NCBI RefSeq assembly: GCF_013694245.2 | Contig: NZ_CP059322.2 | Location: 2,600,001-2,664,000, forward strand | DNA: 64,000 nucleotides | From: Micromonospora ferruginea | GTDB taxonomy: Bacteria; Actinomycetota; Actinomycetes; Mycobacteriales; Micromonosporaceae | Reading direction: 5' to 3' | Shown here: in pieces, positions 40,397-49,458 of the stretch | Layout: every line of letters starts with the position of its first letter | Position numbering within the stretch: the first letter of the stretch is position 1 | Made by a program: the position numbers and the translations under genes | Notes under the pieces: model-generated | Database searches by the model: none | What the model was told of the DNA's origin: nothing | What the model saw: only the letters and a program-made list of their open reading frames with translations

Positions 40397-41386
40397 ATGG
40401 CGGAAGCGGAAGTCAAGACCGAGAGCGTCGGCACCGTCGTGGTCGCCGGCGCGGCGAACCTCGCCATCGCGATCGCCAAGCTGGTCGCCGGCCTGATCTC
40501 CGGCTCCGCGGCGATGCTCTCCGAGGCCGCCCACTCGGTCGCCGACACCACCACCGAGGTGCTGCTCTACCTGGCGCTGCGCCGTGGCGCACGGCCCGCC
40601 GACCCCCGCCACCCCTTCGGGTACGGCAAGGAGAGCTACGTCTGGGCGTTCCTCGCCGCGCTGTTCACGTTCGTGGCCGGCGCCGGCTTCGCCATCACCC
40701 ACGGCGTCACCACCATTCTGGTGCACGAGCACACCGGCAGCTACCTGACCGCGTACGTCGTGCTGGCCGTCTCGTTCGCGATCGAGTCGGTGTCGCTGGC
40801 CCGGGCCGTCCGACAGGTACGCGGCGAGTCGAAGCGCTGGGGCACCACCCCCCGCCGCTACCTGCGGCTCACCGCCGACACCACGGTCAAGGCGGTCTTC
40901 CTGGAGGACAGCGCCGCGCTGATCGGCCTGCTGCTCGCCGCCGCCGGCCTCACCCTGTCGCACCTCACCGGCGACGAGCTCTGGGACGGGATCGCCTCGA
41001 TCCTCATCGGCGTGCTGCTGCTGGTGGTCGCCGCCGTCCTCGCCCGCAGCAACATCTCGCTGCTGGTCGGCCGCGCCGTGTCGGAGCGGGTGCACCGCCG
41101 GATCGAGCAGGAGCTGGCGCAGCTCCCCACCGTCGACCGGGTCGACACGTTGATGACCATGGTCCTCGGCCCGGACGACATCCTCGTCGCCGCCAAGGTC
41201 GACTTCCGCGACGACGCCACCGGCGCCGAGATCGAGGCCGCCGCCGACGAGGCCGAACGGCGGCTCACCGGGGAGTTCCCGGAGATCGCGTACGTCTTCC
41301 TCGACCCGACCCGCTCCCGAGGCGCCGGCCGCCGCGCCCGGACCACCCAGGACGAGCCCGACCGGCCGGTCGACCAGGAGGCCTGA
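40397..41386 (+). CDS. Cation diffusion facilitator (zinc/metal efflux)
   Basis: A 329-residue CDF protein. Six membrane helices contain the metal site residues in SEAAHSVADTTTEV (helix 2) and the second site near RLTADTTVKAVFLEDSAALIG (helix 5), where the usual HxxxD is replaced by D-x-x-x-D-like acids. The cytoplasmic C-terminal domain (ERVHRRIEQELAQLPTVDRVDTLMTMVLGPDDILVAAKVDFRDD) dimerises. It exports Zn, Mn or Fe using protons. GGTGAG precedes ATG 40397. It is unrelated to the paf/pup genes around it, except by location. Confidence 0.92.
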   Translation: MAEAEVKTESVGTVVVAGAANLAIAIAKLVAGLISGSAAMLSEAAHSVADTTTEVLLYLALRRGARPADPRHPFGYGKESYVWAFLAALFTFVAGAGFAITHGVTTILVHEHTGSYLTAYVVLAVSFAIESVSLARAVRQVRGESKRWGTTPRRYLRLTADTTVKAVFLEDSAALIGLLLAAAGLTLSHLTGDELWDGIASILIGVLLLVVAAVLARSNISLLVGRAVSERVHRRIEQELAQLPTVDRVDTLMTMVLGPDDILVAAKVDFRDDATGAEIEAAADEAERRLTGEFPEIAYVFLDPTRSRGAGRRARTTQDEPDRPVDQEA

Positions 41387-41429
41387 CCCGGCCGGCGGCC
41401 ACCCGGTCGCCGGCCGATAGCGTGCCGGC

Positions 41430-42515
41430 ATGGTGCGATGGCGGTCCGGCACGGTCACGACGGTACGGCGGCGGTGGGCCGGCGCGGTCGAACTCGACGT
41501 CACACTGCCCGACGGCGCCCGGATGCGGGCCCTCGCCTACCCGGCGCTGGTCGGCGACCCGGAACCCGGCGACCGGGTGCTGCTCAACGCCGGCGCCCTG
41601 CTGATGGGCCTCGGCACCGGCGGGTACGCGCTCGTCGTCGCGCTGCCCGACCGGCTCCCCGCCGACCCGCCGCAGGCCGGCGACACCCGCGACGCCGGGC
41701 ACCTGGTCAAGGCCCGCTACACCCCGCTGCAACCGATCCTGCTCGGGGTGGACGAGGAAGCCTCCCCGCACCACGCGCGCCTGGCCGACGCCGAGACCAT
41801 CGACGGGATGCCGGTGGTCACCGCCGACCTGCACTCCGCGCTGCCCGCCGTCCTGGCCGGCGTGCACGCCGACGCCCCCGGCGCCCGGGTGGCCTACCTG
41901 CTCACCGACGGCGGCGCGCTGCCCGCCTGGTTCTCCCGCACCCTCGCCGGGCTCGCCGGCCACCTCGCCGGCACGGTCACCGTGGGGCAGGCGTTCGGCG
42001 GCGACCTGGAGGCCACCACCCTGCACAGCGGCCTGCTCGCCGCCCGGCACGTGCTCCACGCCGACCTGGCGATCGTCGCCCAGGGGCCGGGCAACCTCGG
42101 CACCGGCACCCGCTGGGGGTTCTCCGGGGTCGCCGTCGGCGAGGCCGTCAACGCCGTCGCCACGCTCGGCGGACGCCCGGTCGGCTCGCTGCGCGTCTCC
42201 GGCGCCGACCCCCGACCCCGGCACCGCGGCGTCTCCCACCACAGCCTCACCGCGTACGGCCGGGTGGCGCTGGCCCCCGCGGAGCTGGTCGTGCCGGACG
42301 GCCTCGGGGAGGATCTGGCCGCCGCCGTGACGGCGGCGCTGGCGCCCCTGGCCGAGCGGCACCGGATCGTCACCGTACCCACCGACGGCCTCGACGCGGC
42401 GCTACGCGCCAGCCCGGTCGGACTGTCGACGATGGGCCGCGGCCTCGACGCCGACCACGCCTACTTCCTGACCGCCGCCGCCGCCGGCCGGCACGCCGCC
42501 GGCCTGCTCGACTGA
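41430..42515 (+). CDS. DUF3866 family protein
   Basis: A 361-residue soluble protein matching the actinobacterial DUF3866 family, usually found near the paf/proteasome genes: VELDVTLPDGARMRALAYPALVGDPEPGDRVLLNAGALLMGLGTGGYALVVALP, HLVKARYTPLQPILLGVDEEASPHH, and GPGNLGTGTRWGFSGVAVGEAVNAV. No catalytic signature is obvious to me. It follows the CDF gene by 43 bp and may share its transcript. Confidence 0.8.
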   Translation: MVRWRSGTVTTVRRRWAGAVELDVTLPDGARMRALAYPALVGDPEPGDRVLLNAGALLMGLGTGGYALVVALPDRLPADPPQAGDTRDAGHLVKARYTPLQPILLGVDEEASPHHARLADAETIDGMPVVTADLHSALPAVLAGVHADAPGARVAYLLTDGGALPAWFSRTLAGLAGHLAGTVTVGQAFGGDLEATTLHSGLLAARHVLHADLAIVAQGPGNLGTGTRWGFSGVAVGEAVNAVATLGGRPVGSLRVSGADPRPRHRGVSHHSLTAYGRVALAPAELVVPDGLGEDLAAAVTAALAPLAERHRIVTVPTDGLDAALRASPVGLSTMGRGLDADHAYFLTAAAAGRHAAGLLD

Positions 42516-42528
42516 GCCGAACCCAGGC

Positions 42529-42753
42529 TCAGCCGAACCAGAGGATCAAGCCGATCCAGGCGACCACGATCACCACCAGCGCGACCGCCATCACCCAGGT
42601 CGGGATCCGGTGGTCACCGCGGCGGTTGCGCTCGATCTCCGCGCGGATCTTCTCCCGCCGCCGGTCGATCCAGTTGAGCTTCTCGGTGCCGCCGTCCCGC
42701 TCGCGGCCGGAGGTCTGGCCGCGCTCGCGGCCCTGCGGTTCGGAAGTGTCCAT
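42529..42753 (-). CDS. Small single-pass membrane protein
   Basis: A 74-residue protein: a charged N-terminal half (DRRREKIRAEIERNRRGDHRIP) followed by one C-terminal helix (WVMAVALVVIVVAWIGLILWFG), so tail-anchored. It sits 60 bp after pafA in the same direction. Basic arginine-rich helix before a membrane anchor suggests interaction with nucleic acid or anionic lipid, but no family is recognised. Confidence 0.75.
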   Translation of the reverse strand: MDTSEPQGRERGQTSGRERDGGTEKLNWIDRRREKIRAEIERNRRGDHRIPTWVMAVALVVIVVAWIGLILWFG

Positions 42754-42813
42754 GGCGACGCCAGCGTACCGGTGCCCGGGCGGCCGGCGTCGGGCACCGG
42801 CCGCCCACCGGCC

Positions 42814-44172
42814 TCACATGCTCGCGATCAGCCGCTCCACCCGCTCGTCGTACGCCCGGAACGGGTCCTTGCAGAGCACCGTGCGCTGCGCCTGGTCGTT
42901 CAACTTCAGGTGCACCCAGTCGACGGTGAAGTCACGCCGCTTCTCCTGCGCGTGCCGGATGAACTCGCCGCGCAGCCGCGCCCGGGTGGTCTGCGGCGGC
43001 GTCTCCTTCGCCTCGAAGATCTCCGGGTCGTTGGCCACCCGGTCCACCTCGCCCCGACGCTCCAGCAGCCCGTAGAGGCCCCGGCCGCGCCGCAGGTCGT
43101 GGTAGGCCAGATCCATCTGCGCCACCCGCGGATGCGACAACGGCAGGTCGTGCTTGCGCTGGTAACGCTCGATCAACTTCAGCTTGCTCACCCAGTCGAT
43201 CTCCCGCGCCACCGGGTCCAGGTCACCGGTCTCCACCGCCCGCAACACCCGCGCCCACAGGTCCACCACCCGCTTGGCGGTCTGGTCACCGCCCCGGCGC
43301 TCCACGAACTCCGTCGCCTTGGCCAGGTATTCCTGCTGGATCTCCAACGCCGACACCTCCTTGCCGGAGGACAGGCGGACCTTGCGCCGGCCGGTGATGT
43401 CGTGCGACACCTCGCGGATCGCCCGAATCGGGTTCTCCAACGTCAGGTCCCGCATCACCACGCCCGCCTCGATCATCCGCAGCACGATGTCGGCGGTGCC
43501 GACCTTCAGCAGCGTGGTGACCTCGTTCATGTTGGAGTCACCGACGATCACGTGCAGCCGGCGGTAGCGCTCCGCGTCCGCGTGCGGCTCGTCGCGGGTG
43601 TTGATGATCGGCCGGCTGCGGGTGGTCGCCGAGGAGACGCCCTCCCAGATGTGCTCCGCACGCTGCGACAGGCAGTAGACCGCGCCGCGCGGCGTCTGCA
43701 ACACCTTGCCCGCGCCGCAGATCAACTGCCGGGTCACCAGGAACGGGATCAGCACGTCGGCCAGCCGGCCGAACTCGCCGTGCCGCGACACCAGGTAGTT
43801 CTCGTGGCAGCCGTACGAGTTGCCGGCCGAGTCGGTGTTGTTCTTGAACAGGTAGATCTCGCCCGCGATGCCCTCGTCGTGAAGCCGCTTCTCCGCGTCG
43901 ACGAGCAGCCCTTCCAGGATCCGCTCACCGGCCCGGTCGTGGGCCACCAGGTCGGTCACCGAGTCGCACTCCGGTGTCGCGTACTCCGGATGCGAACCGA
44001 CGTCCAGATAGAGGCGGGCGCCGTTGCGGAGGAACACGTTGCTCGACCGGCCCCACGACACCACCCGCCGGAACAGGTACCGCGCGACCTCGTCGGGGGA
44101 CAGACGGCGTTGCCCGCGATAGGTGCAGGTGACGCCGTACTCGGTTTCGAGGCCGAAGATTCGCCGCTCCAT
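42814..44172 (-). CDS. pafA: Pup ligase PafA
   Basis: A 452-residue ligase of the carboxylate-amine/glutamine-synthetase-like fold that joins Pup through its C-terminal Glu to substrate lysines, using ATP. The signature [16 protein letters not shown] (Glu9 and Glu11 bind ATP/Mg), [43 protein letters not shown] and the [23 protein letters not shown] motif are present. It is shorter than Dop (505 residues here), and it lacks the Dop-specific loop. It lies downstream of prcA across a hairpin. Confidence 0.97.
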   Translation of the reverse strand: MERRIFGLETEYGVTCTYRGQRRLSPDEVARYLFRRVVSWGRSSNVFLRNGARLYLDVGSHPEYATPECDSVTDLVAHDRAGERILEGLLVDAEKRLHDEGIAGEIYLFKNNTDSAGNSYGCHENYLVSRHGEFGRLADVLIPFLVTRQLICGAGKVLQTPRGAVYCLSQRAEHIWEGVSSATTRSRPIINTRDEPHADAERYRRLHVIVGDSNMNEVTTLLKVGTADIVLRMIEAGVVMRDLTLENPIRAIREVSHDITGRRKVRLSSGKEVSALEIQQEYLAKATEFVERRGGDQTAKRVVDLWARVLRAVETGDLDPVAREIDWVSKLKLIERYQRKHDLPLSHPRVAQMDLAYHDLRRGRGLYGLLERRGEVDRVANDPEIFEAKETPPQTTRARLRGEFIRHAQEKRRDFTVDWVHLKLNDQAQRTVLCKDPFRAYDERVERLIASM

Positions 44173-44254
44173 GATGAGACATTAGCCGCCCGGAGCCCCC
44201 GATGGGCAGCGCGCGGCGTCACCGTCCTGCGGCGGCCCCGCCCCGGACAGCAAC

Positions 44255-44287
44255 GGACCCCGCCACATCGCCGACGTGACGGGGTCC
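44255..44287 (-). terminator. Hairpin after prcA
   Basis: Arms GGACCCCG and CGGGGTCC with an inner CAC/GTG pair, immediately downstream of the prcA stop on the minus strand. It could separate the pup-prcA transcript from pafA. Confidence 0.6.
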
Positions 44288-44297
44288 GACACCGGCC

Positions 44298-45131
44298 TCA
44301 CTCGCCGGACGTGTCCTCCTGGTTGCCCTCCAGGTCGGCGGAACCGGCCGACGTGGTCGGCTTCTTCGCCTCCTCGGTCGGCACCGTCGGGGTCTTCGCC
44401 CGCCCCGGCGCCGGCGCGACGTCCGCCTCCGCGTCGCCGTCCAGCAGCGCGGACAACGCCGCGCCGGTGATCCGCCGGAACGTACGGCCCACCCGGGCCC
44501 GGTCCAGCACCGCCACCTCGAGCTGGTTCGCGGCGATCGTGCGGGCCGCCCCGCCGTCACCGCCGACGCTGCTCAGCGCCTTCATCGCGGCGCGCACCGC
44601 CTCGGACAGCGACATCTCCGGCCGGTGCTCGTTCTTCAGCACCCCGGCGATCGCCTCGGACTGCCCACCCATCGCCATCCGGCCCGGCTCGTCGTTGACC
44701 GAGCCGTCGTAGGTCACCCGGTAGAGCGAGTCGTCCTCCGCCGACGCGCCCACCTCGGCCACGCAGATCTCCACCTCGAACGGCTTCGACTGCTCGGTGA
44801 AGATGGCGCCCAGCGTCTGCGCGTACGCGTTCGCCAGCGCCAGGCCGTTCACGTCCCGCCGGTCGTAGCTCAGGCCGTTCAGGTCGGCCATCCGCACGCC
44901 CGCGCGGCGCAGGTTCTCGAACTCGTTGTAGCGCCCGACCGCGGCGAAGCCGATCCGGTCGTAGATCTCGCTGACCTTGTGCAACGTGCTGGACAGGTTC
45001 TCGGCGACGAAGAGCACGCCGCCGGCATAGCTCAGGACCACCGCGCTGCGGCCCCGGGCGATGCCCTTGCGGGCCAGCTCGGAGCGGTCGCGCATGATCT
45101 GCTCGGGCGAGGCGTAGAACTGCATGGCCAC
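44298..45131 (-). CDS. prcA: 20S proteasome alpha subunit PrcA
   Basis: A 277-residue alpha-type subunit: [80 protein letters not shown]. It has no catalytic Thr; the alpha rings gate the chamber. The C-terminus is a long Pro/Thr/Glu tail ([22 protein letters not shown]) longer than in mycobacteria. GTG 45131 is preferred because AAGGAG lies 10 bases before it, while ATG 45125 would be 16 bases away. It follows prcB by 63 bp. Confidence 0.95.
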   Translation of the reverse strand: MAMQFYASPEQIMRDRSELARKGIARGRSAVVLSYAGGVLFVAENLSSTLHKVSEIYDRIGFAAVGRYNEFENLRRAGVRMADLNGLSYDRRDVNGLALANAYAQTLGAIFTEQSKPFEVEICVAEVGASAEDDSLYRVTYDGSVNDEPGRMAMGGQSEAIAGVLKNEHRPEMSLSEAVRAAMKALSSVGGDGGAARTIAANQLEVAVLDRARVGRTFRRITGAALSALLDGDAEADVAPAPGRAKTPTVPTEEAKKPTTSAGSADLEGNQEDTSGE

Positions 45132-45194
45132 GGCGGTGGTTCTCCTTCGTGCCTGTGGTGCGGGACTGCTGACTCGGTGGGGGTGGGAGCGGCG

Positions 45195-46034
45195 TCAGCC
45201 GCCCGGGTTCTCCATCCGGCCGGACACCACACCCTCCGCGATCGCCGCCGTCTCGGCGTCGGTGAGCCGGTGGGTGCCGTCGGCCGTCGCGGTCATCACG
45301 ACCGGGTAGATCCGCCGGGTCAGGTCGGGACCGCCGGTGGCGGTGTCGTCGTCCGCCGCGTCGTAGAGCGCCTCGACGGCCAACCGCGTCGCGTCGTCGA
45401 TCGACAGGCCGGCCCGGAAACGCTTCTTCAGCGCCGACTTGGCGAACAGCGAACCGGAGCCGATCGCGTCGTAGCCGGTCTCCTCGTAGGGGCCGCCGGT
45501 GACGTCGAAGCTGAAGATCCGGCCGGCCCGCGCCGGGTCGCTCGCGGCCAGGTCGAAGCCGGCGAACAGCGGCACCACCGCCAGGCCCTGCATGGCCGCG
45601 CCCAGGTTGCCCCGGATCATCGAGGCCAGCCGGTTGGCCTTGCCGTCGAGCGAGAGCATCGCGCCCTCGATCTTCTCGTAGTGCTCCAGCTCCACCTGGA
45701 ACAGTCGCATCAGCTCGATGCCGATGCCCGCCGTGCCCGCGATGCCGACCAGCGAGTACGCGTCGGCCGGGTGCACCTTCTCGATGTCGCGCTGGGCGAT
45801 CAGGTTGCCCATGGTGGCTCGCCGGTCGCCGGCCATGACCACGCCGCCGGCGGCGGAGATGGCCACGATCGTGGTCGCGTGCGGCGCCAGGTCGGCGGCC
45901 ATGCCGGGCGGCAGCGGCCGACGGCCGGGCAGCATCTCGGGGGCCGCCTTGCTCAGGAACGTGGTGAAGGAGGACGTCCCCGCGTTGGTGAACACATCTG
46001 GAAGACGCCCGGATGGATCAAAACCCGCTGCCAC
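45195..46034 (-). CDS. prcB: 20S proteasome beta subunit PrcB
   Basis: A 279-residue beta-type subunit, made as a precursor. Residues 1-53 form the propeptide ([36 protein letters not shown]...) and cleavage before Thr54 in PHATTIVAI exposes the catalytic N-terminal threonine. The later [20 protein letters not shown] and [20 protein letters not shown] are conserved, with Lys/Asp partners. GTG 46034 follows GAGAGG by six bases. The first 82 bp overlap the HNH gene in another frame, unusual in such loci and implying coupled translation. Confidence 0.96.
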   Translation of the reverse strand: MAAGFDPSGRLPDVFTNAGTSSFTTFLSKAAPEMLPGRRPLPPGMAADLAPHATTIVAISAAGGVVMAGDRRATMGNLIAQRDIEKVHPADAYSLVGIAGTAGIGIELMRLFQVELEHYEKIEGAMLSLDGKANRLASMIRGNLGAAMQGLAVVPLFAGFDLAASDPARAGRIFSFDVTGGPYEETGYDAIGSGSLFAKSALKKRFRAGLSIDDATRLAVEALYDAADDDTATGGPDLTRRIYPVVMTATADGTHRLTDAETAAIAEGVVSGRMENPGG

Positions 46035-46630
46035 GTGGTTCCTCTCAGGTATGTGATCGCCCCGGCCAGGTTGTCGAGGTCGTCCTTGAACTGGCCGAGA
46101 CCGCCGTTGCAGTTGAAGCAGAGTATCCCGCGCACCCATCCGGTGCGATGATCGTGGTCCAGATGTTCCGGATCGGGACGCCGACAGATCGCGCACCGAC
46201 CGCCCTGCTCGGCCAGGAGCTCCTGGAACTCCTTCTCACCGATGCCGTAGCGGCGACGTAGGTGGTACTCCCGGCTGCCGCCGTAGGGCCGCTGCTTGGT
46301 CTCGTTGCCACGGGCGATGTGGCAAGGCTTGCAATAGCTGTGCCGGCCGCTCGCGTTCGTCGTGCGGGGAAAGTCGTCGACCGGCTTGATCTGCTCACAG
46401 TCCGGACACCATTTGAGGCCGTCCCCGACCGGCTCGGCGGCCTTGCGCTGCGGCGCGATCCCGCGCTTCCGTCGACTTGCCTCGGAACGCGCGACGGCAC
46501 AGGTCTTGCAGTAGAACGCCAGCCCGTCGGGCCGCCGTCGGTTACGGTGAAACGCCGACGGCGGCAAGGATCGGCCGCACTGAGGACAGAGCTTGTCCGA
46601 AGCCCCCGGCAAATCGGACATAAGCCTCAT
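45953..46630 (-). CDS. HNH (recombination endonuclease VII-type) nuclease in the pup operon
   Basis: A 225-residue protein between pup and prcB. It has several zinc-binding CxxC pairs (LCPQCG, YCKTCA, WCPDCE, YCKPCH, RCAICR) and the endonuclease VII-type HNH core [24 protein letters not shown], whose His-Asp-His and Asn residues would bind metal and DNA. ATG 46630 overlaps the pup stop (ATGA) with a GGGGG upstream, so translation is coupled to pup. Its 3' end overlaps prcB by 82 bp. An HNH gene here recurs in other actinobacteria to my knowledge, but its role in the Pup pathway is unknown. Confidence 0.88.
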   Translation of the reverse strand: MRLMSDLPGASDKLCPQCGRSLPPSAFHRNRRRPDGLAFYCKTCAVARSEASRRKRGIAPQRKAAEPVGDGLKWCPDCEQIKPVDDFPRTTNASGRHSYCKPCHIARGNETKQRPYGGSREYHLRRRYGIGEKEFQELLAEQGGRCAICRRPDPEHLDHDHRTGWVRGILCFNCNGGLGQFKDDLDNLAGAITYLRGTTWQRVLIHPGVFQMCSPTRGRPPSPRS

Positions 46631-46833
46631 TGACCCCCTTTCTGCACATATCCTCTCACGAATTCCTCGGCGTTCTCCTCCAGGACGGAGTCGATCTCGT
46701 CGAGCAGGTCGTCGACGTCCTCGGTGATCTCGGCGTGCCGCTCGGCAACCTCGGGGTTGGCCTGAGCGGTGACCTCCTCGACCTCCTCGTGGGACTTGCC
46801 GGACTGGGTCTGCCCACCCTCTTGTGCCGCCAT
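46627..46833 (-). CDS. pup: Prokaryotic ubiquitin-like protein Pup
   Basis: A 68-residue, largely disordered acidic tag ending GYVQKGGQ. The terminal Gln must be deamidated to Glu by Dop before PafA can attach it. The helical proteasome-binding stretch is VDDLLDEIDSVLEENAEEFVRGY. GGAGG seven bases before ATG 46833 is strong. Its stop overlaps the HNH gene by 4 bp. Confidence 0.97.
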   Translation of the reverse strand: MAAQEGGQTQSGKSHEEVEEVTAQANPEVAERHAEITEDVDDLLDEIDSVLEENAEEFVRGYVQKGGQ

Positions 46834-46887
46834 GGTGGTGCCTCCTCCACGATCGCCTGCGATCAACTTACCTCGCGCGGACGACGA

Positions 46888-46928
46888 AAGGCCCGTCGCG
46901 CGCGGGGTTCCGGCACTCGACGGGCCTT
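46888..46928 (-). terminator. Terminator of dop
   Basis: Perfect 11-bp arms AAGGCCCGTCG and CGACGGGCCTT with a 19-nt loop, 13 bp past the dop stop on the minus strand. It isolates the dop transcript from pup. Confidence 0.75.
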
Positions 46929-46940
46929 CCGGCATCCTGG

Positions 46941-48458
46941 TCAGCCGCCGGTGAGCATCTCCAGCAGATCCTTGGCGCTCTCGCACCGGTCGAAGAGCTG
47001 GCCGACGTGCGCCCGGGTGCCCCGCTCGGGCTCCATCATCGGCACCCGGACGAGCGACTCGCGGCCCACGTCGAAGATGACCGAGTCCCAGCTCGCGGCG
47101 ACCACCTCGGAGGCGTACCGGTCCAGGCAGCGGCCGCGGAAGTAGGCCCGGGTGTCCTCCGGCGGCTCGGTCATCGCGGTGCGGGTCTGCTCGTCGGTGA
47201 GCAGCGTCTTCATCGAGCCGCGCTGGACCAGCCGGTGGTAGAGGCCCTTCTCCGTCCGCACGTCGGAATACTGCAGGTCGACCAGTTGCAGCTTGTGCGA
47301 GCCCCAGCCGAGCTTCTCCCGCTCCCGGTAGCCCTCCAGCAGGCGCAGCTTGGCCACCCAGTCCAGCTCGTCGGCGCACTCGAAGGCGTCGCGGCCGAGC
47401 CGGTCCAGCACGCTCTCCCAGCGGTCCAGGACGTCGGCGGTCTGCGCGTCCACGTCGGCGCCGTAGCGGTCGTCCACGAAGGAACGGACCCGGTCGAGGT
47501 AGGCCCACTGCACGTCCAGCGCGGTGAGCCGGCGACCGTCGCGCATCCGCATGAGGTGCTTCAGCGACGGGTCGTGGCTGACCGCGCGCAGCTCGGCGAC
47601 CGGGTCGGCGATGCCCAGGTCCGCGCCGAGCGCCTTCTCCTCGATCATGGTGAGGATCAGCGCGGTGGTGCCGACCTTGAGGAAGGTGGAGATCTCGGAG
47701 AGGTTGGCGTCGCCGATGATGACGTGCAGCCGGCGGTATTTGTCGGCGTCGGCGTGCGGCTCGTCGCGGGTGTTGATGATGGGCCGCTTGAGCGTGGTCT
47801 CCAGCCCGACCTCGACCTCGAAGAAGTCGGCGCGCTGGGAGATCTGGAAGCCGCTCTGGCCGCCGTCCTGGCCGATGCCGACGCGGCCGGCGCCGCAGAC
47901 GATCTGCCGGGTGACGAAGAACGGCGTCAGGTACGCCACGATGTCGGCGAACGGCGTCTGCCGGCGCATCAGGTAGTTCTCGTGGGAGCCGTAGCTGGCG
48001 CCCTTGTTGTCGGTGTTGTTCTTGTAGAGGTGGATGGGGTGGGTGCCCGGGATGGTGGCCGCCCGCCGGGCCGCCTCGGCCATCACCCGCTCCCCCGCCT
48101 TGTCCCAGCGCACCACGTCCAGCGGCGTGGTCACCTCGGGCGTGGAGTATTCGGGGTGGGCGTGGTCGACGTAGAGCCGGGCGCCGTTGGTGAGTATCAC
48201 GTTGGCGAGCCCGAGGTCCTCGTCGGCGAGCGCCTCGGCCGGGTCGTACGCCGCCCCGGAGTAGGTGAATCCGCGGGCGTCGCGCAGTGGCGACTCCTCC
48301 TCGTAGTCCCAGCGTGCCCGCCCGCCCCGGTTGAGTTCGGGTCGTGCTCCGTAGGCGTTGACCACCTGCGACGAGGTGACCATCGGGTTGGCTCCGGCCT
48401 GGCCGGGCACGGAGATGCCGTACTCGACCTCGGTGCCCATGATCCGTCTGACGCTCAT
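46941..48458 (-). CDS. dop: Pup deamidase / depupylase Dop
   Basis: A 505-residue paralogue of PafA that deamidates the Pup C-terminal Gln and also removes Pup from substrates. The start [15 protein letters not shown] (Glu10, Glu12 for Mg-ATP) and [40 protein letters not shown] and [23 protein letters not shown] are conserved. The Dop-specific insertion after the first strand ([40 protein letters not shown]) is present, distinguishing it from PafA. ATG 48458 follows GCAGG; an extension to 48497 lacks support. Confidence 0.96.
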   Translation of the reverse strand: MSVRRIMGTEVEYGISVPGQAGANPMVTSSQVVNAYGARPELNRGGRARWDYEEESPLRDARGFTYSGAAYDPAEALADEDLGLANVILTNGARLYVDHAHPEYSTPEVTTPLDVVRWDKAGERVMAEAARRAATIPGTHPIHLYKNNTDNKGASYGSHENYLMRRQTPFADIVAYLTPFFVTRQIVCGAGRVGIGQDGGQSGFQISQRADFFEVEVGLETTLKRPIINTRDEPHADADKYRRLHVIIGDANLSEISTFLKVGTTALILTMIEEKALGADLGIADPVAELRAVSHDPSLKHLMRMRDGRRLTALDVQWAYLDRVRSFVDDRYGADVDAQTADVLDRWESVLDRLGRDAFECADELDWVAKLRLLEGYREREKLGWGSHKLQLVDLQYSDVRTEKGLYHRLVQRGSMKTLLTDEQTRTAMTEPPEDTRAYFRGRCLDRYASEVVAASWDSVIFDVGRESLVRVPMMEPERGTRAHVGQLFDRCESAKDLLEMLTGG

Positions 48459-48593
48459 CGACCTGCCCGCTCCGCTCGCCGTCGGGTTCCCCGTCACGTC
48501 GAGCGTAGTCGGCGCGTGGACGGTAGGTGGTGTGCCGGGCCCGGGGCGGGCGGCCGGAGCGGGGTTCCGCCCCGGCCGGCCCGGTGCCTCGGG

Positions 48594-49364
48594 TCAGAAG
48601 AAGCGGTACATCTCGGCCGCCGCCGGCTCGGTCTCCGAGGCCTTCGGGGCGGTGACGGTGACCGGCTCGCCGAAGCTGTGCATCTTCATCTCGTTGTCGA
48701 CCTTCCCGGCGGCCGTGTCGAACGTGTACGTGAGCAGGGTGAGCCGGCCCGCGTCGTCGAGCGTGGCCTCGAACGGCACCGACTTGGTCTTGAGCACCTT
48801 GAACGCGTTCCGCAGCGTCCCCCGCTCGCTCTCGCTGGAGGCGGCCGCGACGGCCTTGTCGGGGTCGGCGACGCCGGTGTAGCGGCCGTCGCCGGCCGGC
48901 TCGGCGGAGACCACCCCGCCGAGGATGCCGGCCTGCGCGCGGATGTCGAGGCCCTGGGCCAGTTGGCCGTCGGGGCGCAGCCGCTTGCGGTCCAGCTTGA
49001 GCCAGCGCTTGCTCTCGGACTTGTCCTGCTGGACGTAGACGGCGTCGGCGGTGACGACCATGCTGACCGGCTCGGGGGTGGCCATGTCCAGCGTCATGCC
49101 GCCGGTGGCGGGGTCGAGGGCGGAGCGCATGGTGACGGTCTGGTTGCCCGCCTTGATGACGACGTCCATCCGGACGGACTTCTCCAGGCTGCGCTGGAAG
49201 CCCTGCCGGATCTCGGCGGGCGCCTCGGCGGCGGTGGGCGTGGAGGCGGACGCCGAGGCCGACGGCGCGGCGCCCGGGTCGGATGCGGGGTCGGTGGAGG
49301 TGCCGCAGGCGGCGAGCAGGACCGTCAGGGAGACGGCCAGGGCCGGGACAAGTGATCTACGCAC
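48594..49364 (-). CDS. LppX/LprAFG-type lipoprotein
   Basis: A 256-residue lipoprotein: lipobox LLAAC with Cys20 followed by a Ser/Ala/Pro spacer, then a curved beta-sheet LppX_LprAFG domain (AEIRQGFQRSLEKSVRMDVVIKAGNQTVTMRSALDPATGGMTLDMATPEPVSMVVTADAVYVQQDKSESKRWLKLDRKRL). These bind hydrophobic ligands such as glycolipids in mycobacteria. GTG 49364. It lies between dop and the ARC gene in the same direction. Confidence 0.9.
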   Translation of the reverse strand: MRRSLVPALAVSLTVLLAACGTSTDPASDPGAAPSASASASTPTAAEAPAEIRQGFQRSLEKSVRMDVVIKAGNQTVTMRSALDPATGGMTLDMATPEPVSMVVTADAVYVQQDKSESKRWLKLDRKRLRPDGQLAQGLDIRAQAGILGGVVSAEPAGDGRYTGVADPDKAVAAASSESERGTLRNAFKVLKTKSVPFEATLDDAGRLTLLTYTFDTAAGKVDNEMKMHSFGEPVTVTAPKASETEPAAAEMYRFF

Positions 49365-49458
49365 GGGTGCAGACCCTAGCGGGCGGCGTCCGTTCGTGTG
49401 GCCCCGGAAGAGACCGACCGGGACGGCGCCTGCGCGGCGCCGCCCCGGTGGATCGATC

